64,000 bases of DNA, from the NCBI GenBank assembly GCA_013397115.1, contig VWZW01000987.1:193188-257187 (forward strand), written 5' to 3'. Numbering within the stretch: position 1 is the stretch's first letter; each line of letters starts with the position of its first letter. The DNA comes from Edolisoma coerulescens (taxonomy: Eukaryota > Chordata > Aves > Passeriformes > Campephagidae). Both the position numbers and the translations under genes were made by a program. The notes beneath the pieces were generated by a model. The model had not been told where the DNA came from, searched no databases, and saw only the letters and a program-made list of their open reading frames with translations. Positions 23,291-36,530 of the stretch are shown piece by piece.

Positions 23291-26200
23291 CTCAGCCTCG
23301 CTCATAACCACTCCTTTAACATCCTGAAAGCCATCGGAGCCCCTCTAAGCCTCACGCTGAGACTTGGTGACTTCTTGCTCTTCCAGCCCTAACATGCACG
23401 CTTCAGCTTCCCAGGCTGACAATACCTCTGCAAGGGAAATGTGAGACTTGTTTGCCCTCCTGCTCTTTAATTGCTGTCCTTGCCCCGGGCAGATCCGTGA
23501 AGTCACCAGCCGTGATGAAATCCTGCATTTCCCGTGTCTGCAAATATTTTCTAAAATTTTATTTCCTCCTTAAGACATCAAAAACTAGGTCAAAAAGAAC
23601 AACTGGGATATTTAAGAATCAGGTTTGCCTTTGGCTTTTATGATCAAGGATGCTTTTAATATTGAATGTTCAGCTGTCAACATCAGGACCGACTTAATAA
23701 TAAATGTCTGACATTTCAGTCATTATTCGGAGTTTTTAATCCTTCCAGTGCCTGCCTGTTTACTGAAAGATTCACGTCGGTGTTTGCACTGGGAGCCTGG
23801 GAGCTGAAACAGGAACGAAGCTCCTCGTAAATACCCAGCAGCCTCTCCCAGTCAACAAACTGCTCCAGAAGGCCAGCCAGCAGCAAGTGCAGGGGAGGAC
23901 AGGATGCCTGGGGAGGGCAGTGCTATGGGAACCTGCTAATAAACCCAGCACAGCAGTCCTGGCTTGCCAAAGCCTGGGCTGGCTGCCACACACGGATCAG
24001 AGCTCCTGTGGAGCTCCACGGGAGGGAGAGCGGCCGGCTGGGCTTTGCTGCTGCAAGAGTCTCTGGCTTTCTTCGCTTTGTGGGCTCCCACACCACTCCA
24101 CAGGCAGTGTCCTGCTTCTCTGTGGCTTCTTTCTTCTTCTTCCTCTGCAGAAAAGCTCAGTCTCAACAGGAGTTGTCGGACTTTTAGCAGGGCCAGCTTC
24201 CCACAGGGACGTGTGGCTGCTGCAGCATCGCTGCAAAGTGAGGGGACAACAGGAGGGGACAGCTGCACCCTCAGCAGCCCTGCAAGTCATCTGTGGGACT
24301 CATGGGAATCACTCCACATGTGGGGAGGGACAACGGTGCTAGGCCACTGGTTTTCATAAATCACATAATAAATGTTTAGGTTCTTTAAACTTTTCTTAGT
24401 TCCAAGGTTCTGGCTTAGTGTGTTCCGTGTTTGGGGGACTTTTTTTATCTTTATGTCATATATGGCAGCCTAATTACAGTCATTTCATTGCCTCAAACTA
24501 TTTGAAAGAAGTTGCTACATATAATTATGTGCACGTAAGTGACAATAGTGCCATGTCTAATACCACGCAGGTACCTGAAGGGGTTAACACCACAGCTTGC
24601 ACCCAGGCCAAAATTCACATTTCCAGCAGCTTATTAGATAAGTTGCCCACCCTCTCCATCCCACAGCACATGTTGTGCCCTGGGTGGTTTTTTGCTATAT
24701 TTAGCAAAGCTAGAAGGAGTTTTCCTGCAGGTGATTGCCCGCCCCTCCAAAGGCACTGCAGGCTGGTTTCAGCTTCTTATTGATTTGGCTGACCAAGATC
24801 TGAAAACCCCACATAATTCTGAGTGTCCTTCAGAAGCTGCAGCACCACATCACACACGCAAGGCAGGAGTGGATGTCCAGGGGGAGGATACACAGCCTGT
24901 TTTAGGTAAGGATGGGTGCATGCCCAGCTCCATCCATTCACCTCTGTGACCAAGACCCCTTTCTTTACACTAGAGACACAAGCACCAAGCTCAGACCCTT
25001 TCATGGCCGTGAGCATTGTCCTGTCATCTTCTCACTCCACTTCTCCATCTATCCTACAAACCACGGCAAGCACACATCACCTCCTCAGCCAGTGTTCGTC
25101 CTGCTTTCAGCAGGTTTTGTTATGCAAAAGATAGTACAAAGAGTCCCCTCCATGCAGCAGCAAACAACACAAACATTCCTAAATGAGACCAGCCAAACCC
25201 AGAGGCAGATCCCAGTAAAATCTATAGGGAGATACAAATTATTCCGCTGCGTGCCTGACTGCCGGGAGGAGTTTTGCAAATGCTCTAATGAAGTCTGGAC
25301 TGCACCAAGGCAAGGATGTCAGAAATTAATTCCTGATGATCTCCAGCACAGAAGCAGCTCTTCATCTGTCTTTTCAGCCAAATTGCTTGGGTTTGCTGCT
25401 TTTCTCTTCAGGAATTAAACGAACAAGTAATTACATGGGCAGAAATAAAACTGGAAATAAAAAAGAGAGTATGAGAGTCGACTGGTGGAAGTTGAGGCAA
25501 GCAATGGCTGTAAAGAGGTGCCTGCCTCACAGAGCCAGGACTCCTAAGTCAGAGATTGGTCAATTAGAGTTTTACCAGCAGCAGATTGACTTAAAAATAT
25601 ATAAACCAGCTGGCCCTGATACTTCTGTTTTCTTTGTGTATCCAGCGCTGACAAGCACCAGGCATTTTGACATAGCCTTGGGAAAACTCTTGCTCTGGAA
25701 ATCATTAGTTTGTGCAATTATTGTTTTCTCTGTTGAATGTCACATGTGCAGAGGTCATTGCTGGAGATAGAAAACAGGTTTCTGTTTCTAGAAGAGGCAC
25801 GAAGATGGGCCACTTTTGCCTGGAATACGAAATATCATTCTTCACTGGCAGGACACGTGTCCTCCCACGCATCGCCGGCCTCTGACTGCCTGCATTGCTG
25901 TGGTCCCTCTCCCAATGGCCACAAGTCCTCTCACCGGGCTTCACGCTGGGACCTCAAGTGAGAACTGTGATGCTGTTGATAAAAGCTGCTTGCGTGGTGT
26001 ATCTGCAAGCCTGGAAGGTGTGAATGGCATCTCAGCTCCAGTGGCCCAAGCGCTAAATACCAGTCACTGGGAATGGGCAGGTCCCCTGTGAGACTGGGAT
26101 TGTGGTAGCCTAGGCTGGGGCTGAAGGGTGAGTGGATACTTACACCAGCTTTGGATTAAAATGACTGAAAAATCAGGACAAAGGTCCTGCTCTAGAAAAA

Positions 26201-29200
26201 CATCAAAATCAATCGAGCAAAGACAAAAGCGTAATGACCAACCTCTGGGATCGTGTTTCTCCAGGGATGGGCAAGTGAGCGCCTGGCTGGACTCCAGGCT
26301 CCGAGCACAGTGCCAAACCTTCTCTCTGTGGGGAGCACAGAACAGGGTGAAGCCCAAGCCCAGCAGCCAAGGAAGCACTGAGCAGACACAGCTGCTTCAA
26401 AAGTTTTGCCTGGTGCAACACCCGAAATCTGGTGCTGGCTCCTTCCTTGGTGCCATAACCCACCAGGGCCATGCCCCTTTTTTCCTCTCATTTAGCACTG
26501 CAAGTGCATCACAAACCAGGTAAATTCTTCCTGAACCGAGCAATTCAAACAAGCTGTGCCTAATAGTCCATCTATCTCGTTGCTATTTATTTTGGCATCT
26601 TTGGCTGTTTTAAATCCCACTTAAAGCTGTCTAACAACCAAGGTTACACCACTCACAACTGCCAAACAAACATCTCTGTTACTGTATGTACACTGGAAAC
26701 GTGACTTTTTTTCCCCCCCCTTCCTTTTTGCTAATGCAACACTGGCAGGAAATCACACTGAGGTAAGAGGGAGGGGTGAGATGATAATTATGCTGTGCGA
26801 GTCCAAAGTGTGACACCAACATTTCCCGCTGGCAGTGGACTCTGTGGAGAAGACCTGTGTGGGCTTGTAGCACACAGGCACACTGAGAAGGATCCACAGG
26901 TGTCCAGTTTAATAACAGTCTCTCTGCACTGCCATCCAATTCTCCTCCAAATAATCAGTCAGGTTTGGCTGGTGTCAGGCAAAACACACATCAACCTGTA
27001 ACACCAGACCCTGCTGAGAGCAGCTCTGGAGGCTCCCAGCCTTCCTGTGTGAGGGCAGGATCTGAGCTACAAACAAAATGTCCAAAAGGATTTCGACAAA
27101 GCGACATTTAAACAATGGTTGAAAATTCATCCAGCCCAGGGCACTTGGCTGCTGCAGCTCTTTGGTTCTTTCCAGTCTCCTGGATGCACGCACAAAGCGA
27201 CCCCAAATCTCCAAAAAGAGCAAAATTGCAATTTGTGTCAGTTCAGTTGACGTGTGTCAGTGAAAGCATCTCCTTTCAAGCATCCCTCTGCCTGCCTCAC
27301 ACCCCCCTTCCCAGGAGCTCCCCCAGCTGTGCAGATTTCCACAAGAAAGGCTGCTTTGTGAAACAAATTTTTCTATAGAAATGCTTCGATTTTGATGACT
27401 TTTCCTGGAAATTTCTGATCTTCTTCTTCAGACATCTGTTGTCAAAAAATCATTTTTCCTCACTGGTTATCCATTTCAAGGTCATTTTGCCATATATTTC
27501 AGGAACTCTATAAAATAAAAGATTTAGTTTAGATTTAGATTAAAATATTTAACATTCAAAAAAAGACAAACATTCCAGTTTTATCAAAGCAGTTCTTTTG
27601 AATCAACCAAAAGTGTTCAGGATTTTCTTTTCAAGGATGTCCCAAGAACTTAGAAAATGGAACATTTCCTGCCATTTTCACACCAAACACACCTGGACAT
27701 ACCAGAGCTTGTACTAGAAAGTGCTCCAGCTCCACCACAACACCATCCTCATGCCTGCTCTGCTTCTAAATGTTTCAGGAGGCTCCTCAGTGTGTTCTGC
27801 ACACATGAAGCAGCACTTTGAGCCCTCTCACTGTCTGTGCACAGCACTTCACGCTTCACAAGCTTCCATCCAAGAAGGTGGAACGATGGGATAATCCTAA
27901 ACCCAGTTCTCGCAGCCCTTACTTGTGTGCGTGGCTCCAGAGTTGTGCAGTTCAGCCTTGTTTGCATTTCAAGAGCCTTCAAGCAAACATTAGCTGAGAG
28001 GAAAAACAGATGGTGCAATTAAAACCCCAAATTCTCCACGACAGGATGCCCTGACAAAGCTCTCAAACCTTCCCTGAAAGGCTGAGCAGAGAAGCTGGAG
28101 CAAGCAGGCTTTGCTGTCTCTGTGCTGTGCAAGGAATCGGGTGAAGGACCATTTCTAAAGCTCTAACAGCTTCCTTAAGGCAGAAGATCTGAGAGTCCCA
28201 GAAAATCAAGGCAGAAAGGCCCAAAACGCCCATCCAGAACCTCACAGTGTCTCAAAGCAGCAGTCAGAGACCAGCACTTTATTCTGCACAGCTTTCCAGC
28301 AGCAGGGGCAAAAAGCTGAGAGAAACAGCTCTGGAGGCAAGAGAACGGAGAGCTCTGAGAGGGAAACACGGACTCAGCTGCTGCAGGGATGAAGTGGGAG
28401 AGGATTCCACTTCTGCACACCAGCTAGTGAACAGCATCTTCCTACATAGGGGAGCCCAGGGGGCCACTGAAGAGCTGTGGAAAGGCCTGGGGAAGCACCC
28501 AGGGCTGCACCTGGAGCACACACAGCACCTGGAGAGGAGCAGAGGGTGCTGTCAAAGGGCAGAGAAGTGTCTCCCCCAAGATCTCACCCTCACCCGCAGG
28601 GCTGGCCAGCCTGGAGGGCCTTGTCAGTGGCATTGTCGTTTGGGAGCCAAGTTAAAGTGTTCTGATTTTTTCCAAAGAGCTTCACAGAGGCTCTCAAATG
28701 TGATTTTCATTACCAGCAATATTCAAGAGCCATTTACCTCCCAACCTGTGCCACCAGCACCTGGTCCATAGCACACAACACTCTGCTTTCTCAGGATATG
28801 TGAACCTGGCTCAAAAAACCCCAAAACAACCAAGCAAGGTCTTGGCAGCTTTGTCTTTCCTGACAGCACAAGCCCAGACCTCAGGAGCCAGCATGTGGCT
28901 CACAGCACTCACAGGGCTCTTTTTTCCCTTTCAAAATCTTCAACCTTTTTGTGTCTCAACTTGCTCAATTTGCTTTGTGGGTTTGTTCCACCTAAAGTCA
29001 CCACAGCAATTCTCTCATCATGCTCCCAACAGTTTGGTGTGAAATGCAGAAGGAAGTGTTCTTTGCTCCAGACTAGCACAGCACAAGCCACCTTCTCAGT
29101 GTCACAGCAGGCATGGCACGAGGTCAGGACATTTTAGACTCCTCCACACTCCCAGAGACAAGAAGTAAATGTCACAAAGTCCCCCTGCCTGCCAAATCCA

Positions 29201-31104
29201 GGCAGAGGCTGCCAGAAAGAGGCTGCCTAAATTTCGTAGCCAGAACCTGCACACTCATTTCCCTGGCACAGGGAGGGCTTGGGGTGCAGAGGATTAGCAG
29301 GGAGCTCTGCACCTCCTCAAGAAGCCGGGAATCACATCCTTCCAGCACAGCTTCCAGGAAGCACGGAAAGCATGGAAAGCACTTGCTGCATTTCCGAATA
29401 GAGCCCATCTCTTCCAGGCACTGACGCCAGCATTTGATGAGCTCCACATGACTCTGGCATCTTCAAAAACCACCATCATCCAAGAGTGCTTGGGAATCCC
29501 CAGCTGGGAAAGGATACTGGGAGTAAGGAGCACTCATCTCCACTGCATTCTGCAGTGCTGTCACCAGCAGAGAACGTGCCAACAGTTCAGTTGTATTTCA
29601 AGGAATGTTTTTTCCTGGATTCCCAAAGGAGGAATTCAGCTTTCCTCTAGAAAGTGAAGTAACCCCAATAGGCACAGCTCTGCTGCTGCAGAAAGAATTT
29701 TATCCCATGTTAGTTCCAGACGTGACTGCATCCCTGCCCAAAGGCACTGTCCTCCTGGATGGACAAACATCCTTCTCTTTGCAAACTCCCCTTGGACCTT
29801 CAGACACACAGACCCCATTTAAAATCACCCCAGGGAGATGTTGGGACTTTTTCTCAATTTATTACTGAGCCCCCAGATGCTCAGTTTACCTTCCTCTACT
29901 TCCCCCACTCTTAGCACACACCAAAAACGCTGCAGCAAATGCTGTGGCCCATCCTCAAGAGCTCTTTTTTTCCGTGCAATGCCCTGTTTCCCTCCCCCAG
30001 GCAGGATCCACAGGGAGACTGCACCCCTCATGTCCAGACACACAGAACAAATCTCAGCTTTGCAGTGACTGTCCCAGGCTGGGTCAGGAACAGCTTTTTT
30101 AGTTTTCCCAGCTGTAGATGTTTTATTTCTGTAAGAGGTTTCAAGGGGGGCCTTTCTTGAGAAACTCTCTCTCCCACAGAAATCCAGCCTGCTCTTTGCT
30201 TTTATCTCTGTAAGAAGGAAAGAGGACCTGCTCCCACAATCACTGTGCTTACTTGCTTTCAAGTCCACAGAATCAGGGGACATATGCCTGCATCCAACGC
30301 CAGCGCTATGCAAGAGCCATTTCCAAGTCATCTGCTCCAGTACCTTATTCCAAAGTATGTTTGGTTTGATTTTCTCTTTTTTTGTGGGGGCTTGGAGTAA
30401 AGAGGCTTCCAAAATATGCCCATGAGTCCCTGTGGAGGAAGGTTGCACAGCAGGTTGTTCAGCTGCGTTATAGGAACTGTAATGGAAGGTGTAGGAGAAC
30501 AGAGCCAGAATTAGGATCCTGAAGCCAAGGAACAGCAGATCCCCATGGCTTTGCTGCCTCGGTCTCTGCACAACTTCCCAACCCAGCTCGTTCTGTGCTG
30601 TGGCAAGTGGTGTTTTCCATGACACTGCTGTAGGAGTGTGGAATTCTTCAGCTCGGGCCAGCTCACATACAGAAGGGACATCGTGTCTGTAAGCAGAGAA
30701 TTGGGATGAGAAATGCTGGAGATGATGCTCCAAGGCAGGGGATGGAGCATCACAGAGTGTCTCTGGTGATGGGACCCCCAAACCTGGCCCAGAGGGACCC
30801 CAGAGTTCCTGTGCACAGCCCCCACAGTGAGAAATAGCCAGGGAATAGATGTTGGACATTGATGGGCCCCTGAGCACCTGCTCTGCAAAGCATCTGTGCA
30901 GACTTAATGCTCAAATTCATTAAATTGGCTAATTTAAAAAAAAAGCAGCTTAAAAATCTCACTTGTCACAAGACAGCTAAAGACTTGACATGCAAGTCTA
31001 TATTGCTGCAGGAAGTACTCAGGGTAAAAAAAACAAACATGAACAACCAAAGAGAGAAACAAACAAAATGTACAAAGAAAACTACAGCAAAGCTTTCTCT
31101 TTTT
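23291..31104. other. Long noncoding stretch
   Basis: Includes an AT-rich block at 23640-23760 with TTTTAATATTGAATG and ACTTAATAATAAATG, and the AT-rich 27370-27660. A - strand frame of 344 codons from 30859 to 29825 has no recognised domain. No exon is supported. Confidence 0.45.
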
Positions 31105-31130
31105 TTCCTTCTTTTTTTTTTTTTAAGAAA
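31105..31130 (+). repeat. Short T-rich low-complexity run
   Basis: TTTTTTTCCTTC followed by a run of T bases. No other feature adjoins. Confidence 0.7.
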
Positions 31131-31368
31131 AAACTCCTTCTCTTCCTGAGGTGTTTGGGAAAGCAACTTGCTGATCCTCTCACAGCCAGGAAAGGTCCCA
31201 TCAGCAAGGGTGAGGAACTCATCAAAGCTGCATTTTCATTCTACCTCTGGACTATCAGACTCCCAAATTAGGCTTATTCCCAGCAACACACGGCAAATGT
31301 ATCATCCACACCTCAGCTCAGCCCAGAAGCAGACGGCTGCCCTGAGAAAACCTTGTTAGACCCCCTAC

Positions 31369-31369
31369 A

Positions 31370-31400
<31 letters not shown>

Positions 31401-31471
31401 CAAAAGGAAAAAAAAAAAAAAAAAACAAAAAAAAAAAAAAAAAAAAAAAAACAAAAAAAAAAAAAAAAAAA
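31369..31471 (+). repeat. A-rich low-complexity tract, CAAAA repeats then poly(A)
   Basis: Several CAAAA units are followed by about 75 bases of nearly pure A broken by two C bases. On the opposite strand it reads as poly-Phe open frames, which are artefacts. Such a tract could be the tail of an old retroposon, but no body is recognisable upstream. Confidence 0.9.
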
Positions 31472-34014
31472 GATGAAAATGTAATTTTGCAGCTGGGAAT
31501 CTTGACTGTCTCCCAAAGTAGCATTAATCCACCTCACCTTCCTAAACTCCACCAGGAAATAGCTGCAAGGAAGAGGCGGAGGAGGAAAGAACCACTTATG
31601 AAGCATCAGCTGCAGTCTAATTAGAGCTATTAGCAAGATCTTAGTGGTGTTTATTAGCCCTTACCCAGGGTTGCTGAATGAAGCAATCCTGACATCAGCC
31701 TTCTGGCTTGGAGAGCCACGCTCCAGCCCCAGCTCGAGGAAGAGAAGTGTTCAGAAAGGCCAAGCTGGTTTCAATCACAGCTGCAGCTCTCCGAGTCAGC
31801 TCAGAGCTTGTTTTGATCACATAGAAACCAAGGTCTCAGATAAGGGGAACCCACCCTGTGTAGGGCAGGAAAAAGATCGCCCAGTCAGATGGGTTCCATC
31901 GTGGTATCTCTCTGAGCTAGAGGTTTCTTGCTCTGATTTATGGCTACTGAGTCATTTTGAGTTGACAGCATCATTCTGCCTTCACTCTTCAGAGAGCCAG
32001 GGATTGCCAACCACCCGCCCCGGGGATCGGGACAAGATGCTCCCAGAAGACAAAACACAAGCCCTGAGCCCAGCTCAGGACAAGCTGGCCATGAGTTGGA
32101 CAGGATTAAAATAAGATTTACATCTTCTGTTGCACAATACATTCATCACTGGCTGCTGTTGGATGTCTTCAGCCTGCAAACAGTTTGTCTGACATGAGGT
32201 GTTTCTTAAACATGCCATGCCTTTCAAAGGACATGCAGCCAAAAGCTGCATGCCTCAAGCAGGGCTAATCTCCCTGGAGCCTCTTATAGTAGCATATTTC
32301 AAGGCTGTTTATCATACAGAAGGGACATTTAAAAATATACAAATGTATGTTGTAAATCACAGTCTTTTCCTGGGAGGGAGCAGGAGGAAGAAACCAGCAA
32401 TCACTCAACGTTGAGAAAATTTATATGGAGGGATCTTAGCACTGGGCTAGCAATGGTTGCTTCAGCAGGGCCAAAAACACATAATCAGAGCACCACAATG
32501 AATGAAAGCATTTGGGAAAGTCAAAACATACTTAAGGAAACAGTGAACTCCCATATATCTTTCTCAAGCTCATGTATAGTCAGGTAAAATCTTCCATATC
32601 CCCGTGCCAGAAAAGCTGCCTTGCTTTTGTGGTCTAGCTACCACAGTTCACAATCGTTACAACTATTTCCTTTACAGATAAGCAGGTTTCTACCATCTCA
32701 ACAGATGGGTCTGTCAGAGGTGCTGCTGAAGGAGGAAACCAAACAGAAAGTCTGAAGTCCTGGGGCCGAGTGCCAGATCAGCACCTGAAAAACTGAGCTG
32801 TCTTCCCTGACTCATTCCCAGTGCGTGTGACAACCAACTGCTGTGGTCACAAGGTTTTGAAAGACAAACATGCATCTTTCCAAGACTGTGGCGACGAAGA
32901 ATTGCTCCTGCAATGCTTTGCAGGACTGTGTTGATGGAAGCTGCCTCTGGGACCAGCTGATGTGACCACCAGCTCTGCAGGATGTTGGCCCAGCCATGCC
33001 TCGGCCACCCAGCCCCACAAAATCTGCAGTGTTACCAGCACAACCTCCCCTCTTGATGAGCAAACACTGTGCACCATGAAAGTGTTGCTGCCATCACAGC
33101 CACCTACGAGCAGCTGCTGCAGGGGGTCTTTTGGAAGACAAAATGTGGTGAAAAGAAACCTTGATTCCATCTCAGCTACGCCTCAAACTCGTGGCTTCCA
33201 AAAAACAGTCATGTTCAGCAGAGAAATCCTGCGACCATGCTTTGCTCTCGTTGTCAGCATTTCCTTGCACACCCTCCAGCCTCGCAGGTGTTACACATCA
33301 GGCCATGGTGCCGGAGGGTGGATCTTGGCAGCCCTGCCAAGTCAGCCTCCAACTCATGGGAGGGAGAAGCTGCTACCACGCTCCTGATCCATGGCCCTTC
33401 TGCTGATCCCCCTGAGCGTCTTGGAGGGGAGATGCCACATTCCCCTTTCCGGGACCAAACACCACCGAGATGCTGGGGAGGGTGAGCCTCCAGGATGGAA
33501 AGCAAGGTTTCCAGGAGGAAATCTTGATCCCCAACCACCTTGGGTATCAGACCACGTCATCCCATCCAGCTCTGGGCACAGCAGCTCTCTGCCTGCTGCC
33601 ACTGCAGCCCTGTGTGAACACCCTGCCCTGCAAGAAAACGCTGCTCGGTCTCAGGGATGCCTGCAGGTGAAGATGTGAAATGTGAATAAAGAAAGCAGTT
33701 TGTGCAGAAAAGTAATGATCCCTTTGGGATCTTCCCAGTTTATACACAATTACATCAAGCAGCTAAAATGAACGAGTGCTCGGCAGAGAAGGGAGGCGGA
33801 TAATCCACGGGTGTAAAGCCCTGCAGCTCCCAGAAGCAGTAAACGGTGTAAAGCAGAGCTGACATTTGAGGATGCATATGATCCTCTAGTTTGTGTATGT
33901 CAGGACATCTGCTACTGCGACCTCACACAGCTAAAACTTCCCCTGCCTTCACCTACGGCTGCTGCTGAGCGTAGCGTGGAGTAACTCCCTGAGCTGAGCC
34001 GCACGCAGGGGATT

Positions 34015-34260
34015 CCACTCCTTCATGCCAATTTATAGCCAATTCAGGAATTCAGCAACTATTATTTATCACCAGGGCTCCCCGCTACCCGTCACCACTT
34101 TGGTGAGAACTTATTCCAAATGAGTCTCCAAATTAGCAACTCTGCATTCGTTTCTTTTATGTTGGTTTCAGTTTATGAGGGATGTCAGCAAATCACAGGA
34201 TCCCACTCAGGGTAAATTACCTGGGGATTTTATGCATGATCGTTCTGCTAAGCTGCAAAG
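34015..34260. promoter_or_regulatory. Candidate conserved noncoding element
   Basis: AT-rich unique sequence with TTTATAGCCAATTC, ACTATTATTTATCACC, AAATTAGCAAC and TTTTATGCATGATCG. No coding potential or repeat character. Inferred from composition. Confidence 0.25.
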
Positions 34261-35434
34261 GCAGCGAGCTCTGCATGCTGCTCGCAGTGCCTAAGGCACC
34301 AGGGAGGATGAGCCCAACTGCTTCCAAAGGATGATCAGGTTGGGGAGGTGCTTAAAACACCTTGCAAGGATGGATGAGGCTTCCCCGTGCAGATTAGAGC
34401 ATGCCCAGGCCACGTACCCCTCTCCCAAATCCTGAAACGGAATTTCCCTCTCCCTGAATTTATCATTACTGAATGAGAGAGGAAACAAGCATGTGCTCTC
34501 TTTCTGCCTGATTTTATTCTCTGAGACAAGAGCTTTTCTACTCAGCAGAAAGCAAACTGGGGCTTGTTTTGTTTAGAAGTGAAGAAATAGCAGGTCTTGA
34601 CTCCACAGATTTCTGGCAACAGTTACGCCTTGGAAAAACAGTTGTGTTGGCAGCAAAGTGAAAGACTCCTGTCTGCTGGAGCAGCCTTTGGCCTCTGTGG
34701 ATGCATTTCCTGATCCCAGACAGATGGAGCATGTCTCCTACCCTGCTGCTGCTCCAGGATCCTTGTGCCAAGTCAGACTGGCCCCGGCGATGGGACAAGA
34801 GTCAAAGGCACTGGTTCCCACGAGGAGGGCTGGGAACAGGAGCTTGTGCACGGGCAGTGCAGTCAAAGATGTCAAGGAATGTCACTTCTCCTCGCAGAGG
34901 TGGAGGAACAGAAGGTCCAGGAGGACCAGCTGAGGACCAGCTTCTCCATCACATCAGAGTGGCCCCAGTAAAATGTTTCTCGGGGTGCAGCTTGGCAGTG
35001 CTGGTCCCATGCACCAGGCTGAGGCTATTTTTAAGCTGAGGTCTGAAGGACAAGGGCTGCCTGGTGAGGTGAAAGACAAGGCAGAGACACAGAGCAGAAA
35101 GACCAGGTGATACAGGCCGAAATAAAATTGTCCCTGGCCGAGCCCAAAGCTGTAGAAGGGCCACAGCACATGGGAGGGAAGAAGCAACTGTTTGTTTTTC
35201 TTGCAAAGTCTTCTGGCTGGGATCCAGTTTATCCCATGCAGATCCCTCCATTGGAGTGAGGATGGGTTTAGCCTCCAACACAGGAATGACAAGTGTCAGG
35301 AATGACAGAGCTGGAGGAGCTCTGCAGTCCTGGTTCTCCCCAGGGCACCAGGGACAGGAGGGACATTAACAAATTGTGTAGGGTTGCCTTCCCAAAACCC
35401 TGATGTTTGGACAAGAGCTTTGGCCTTTCTATTT

Positions 35435-35510
35435 TCTTTTTTTTTTTTCCTTCCCCTTTCCTTTTTTGGTTTTTGTTTGTTTGTTTTTTGTTGTTGTTGT
35501 TGTTTTTAAG
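35435..35510 (+). repeat. T-rich tract with TTG repeats
   Basis: Poly(T), a TTTG-type run and four GTT units in succession. Simple repeat, no coding meaning. Confidence 0.85.
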
Positions 35511-36129
35511 GCGTTTGGCCAAATTAAAAAACCGGCTCTGTCCAGCTGCCTTCAGCCTTGCGTTACCATTCCTTCCCTAATGATTCTTCTGGGAACCACA
35601 AACCCCAAATCCTGCACAACTCTCATGCTCTCTTTCTGCCCTGCAAGATGGACACAGCTGATTTTCGCGTTCAATTTCCCAGCTTGGAAACGGAGCAGCA
35701 CAAAAAAGGGAAGGTGATGTTTCTTTCCAATTCCCCCTTCAGTGTCAGGTCAGGGCAAAGCTTGTGGAGGGACCAGAGCAGAACGGCCGCCAAGCTGCAG
35801 CTCTGAACATCACTCAGGACACAGTGGTACCCCCAAAAATAGAAGACCTCTGGATAAAAATAAACCACTGGGACCATTCCTCATCTTAATCCTCAGGAGC
35901 AAGGACTTTCCTTTCTTGTGGACCCTCTTCCACCTCTGTGCAGCTGCCAGGCCCCTTGGTCCCAGCCCAGTGCTGTGCTGCTGGCTGCCCTCCTGATGGA
36001 TTCTGCCATGTATCCCTCTCTAAGTATAAAACCAGCTGGGTGGTGAGTCTGGGGACTGGTACACAGAGATGAAGTCTCCTTTAGTGGTTTTGCACCTTTG
36101 ATCTCTGGAACGTGTATTTCAAGCCCAGA

Positions 36130-36530
36130 AAGGGCTTTTGTGCTGGCCAAGGAAATAACTACTTATAAGGACAGAGAGAGAGCTGACAAGGGATGGGGCA
36201 AAAGGATTGTGCTGCTAAGGAAAAAGGCAGCCTACCCCTGTGTCTTGAAATGCCCAGGACATAAAGTGAGAATTGCTAAAGGTCAGGCTGAATTGGCTCT
36301 TGCAGAGGATGACAAGAAAAATAACAAGAGAAGGTTTAGCTGTATAGATCAGAGTAAAAAATGGAGAGGAGAAATGGAGTACAGTCTCTGCTGTACAGAG
36401 AGGATGGGGTATAGATTAAAGTTAGTCCGAGTGTGATCCAAAACTAATGCATCCTCTATCTAACAGCATGTCATTGTGCAGATGACACAAGAATAACAGG
36501 GATGAGGAGACAGACAAGGAAATATCAGAT
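36130..36530 (+). mobile_element. Possible ancient CR1-type LINE relic, sense
   Basis: The end of the block (TGTGCAGATGACACAAGAAT near 36475) resembles the CR1 ORF2 segment that normally reads GCAGATGACACCAA. The upstream A- and G-rich text is compatible with a decayed ORF2 region. Similarity is weak and bounds are approximate. Confidence 0.35.

Larger units (their letters stand above)
31472..36129. other. Noncoding stretch
   Basis: Unique sequence with only short unrecognised frames, plus the T-rich tract and candidate element listed separately. Confidence 0.5.

Noticed and set aside
31313..31636. Poly-Phe frames on the - strand
   Set aside because: Translation of the A-rich tract; purely low-complexity.
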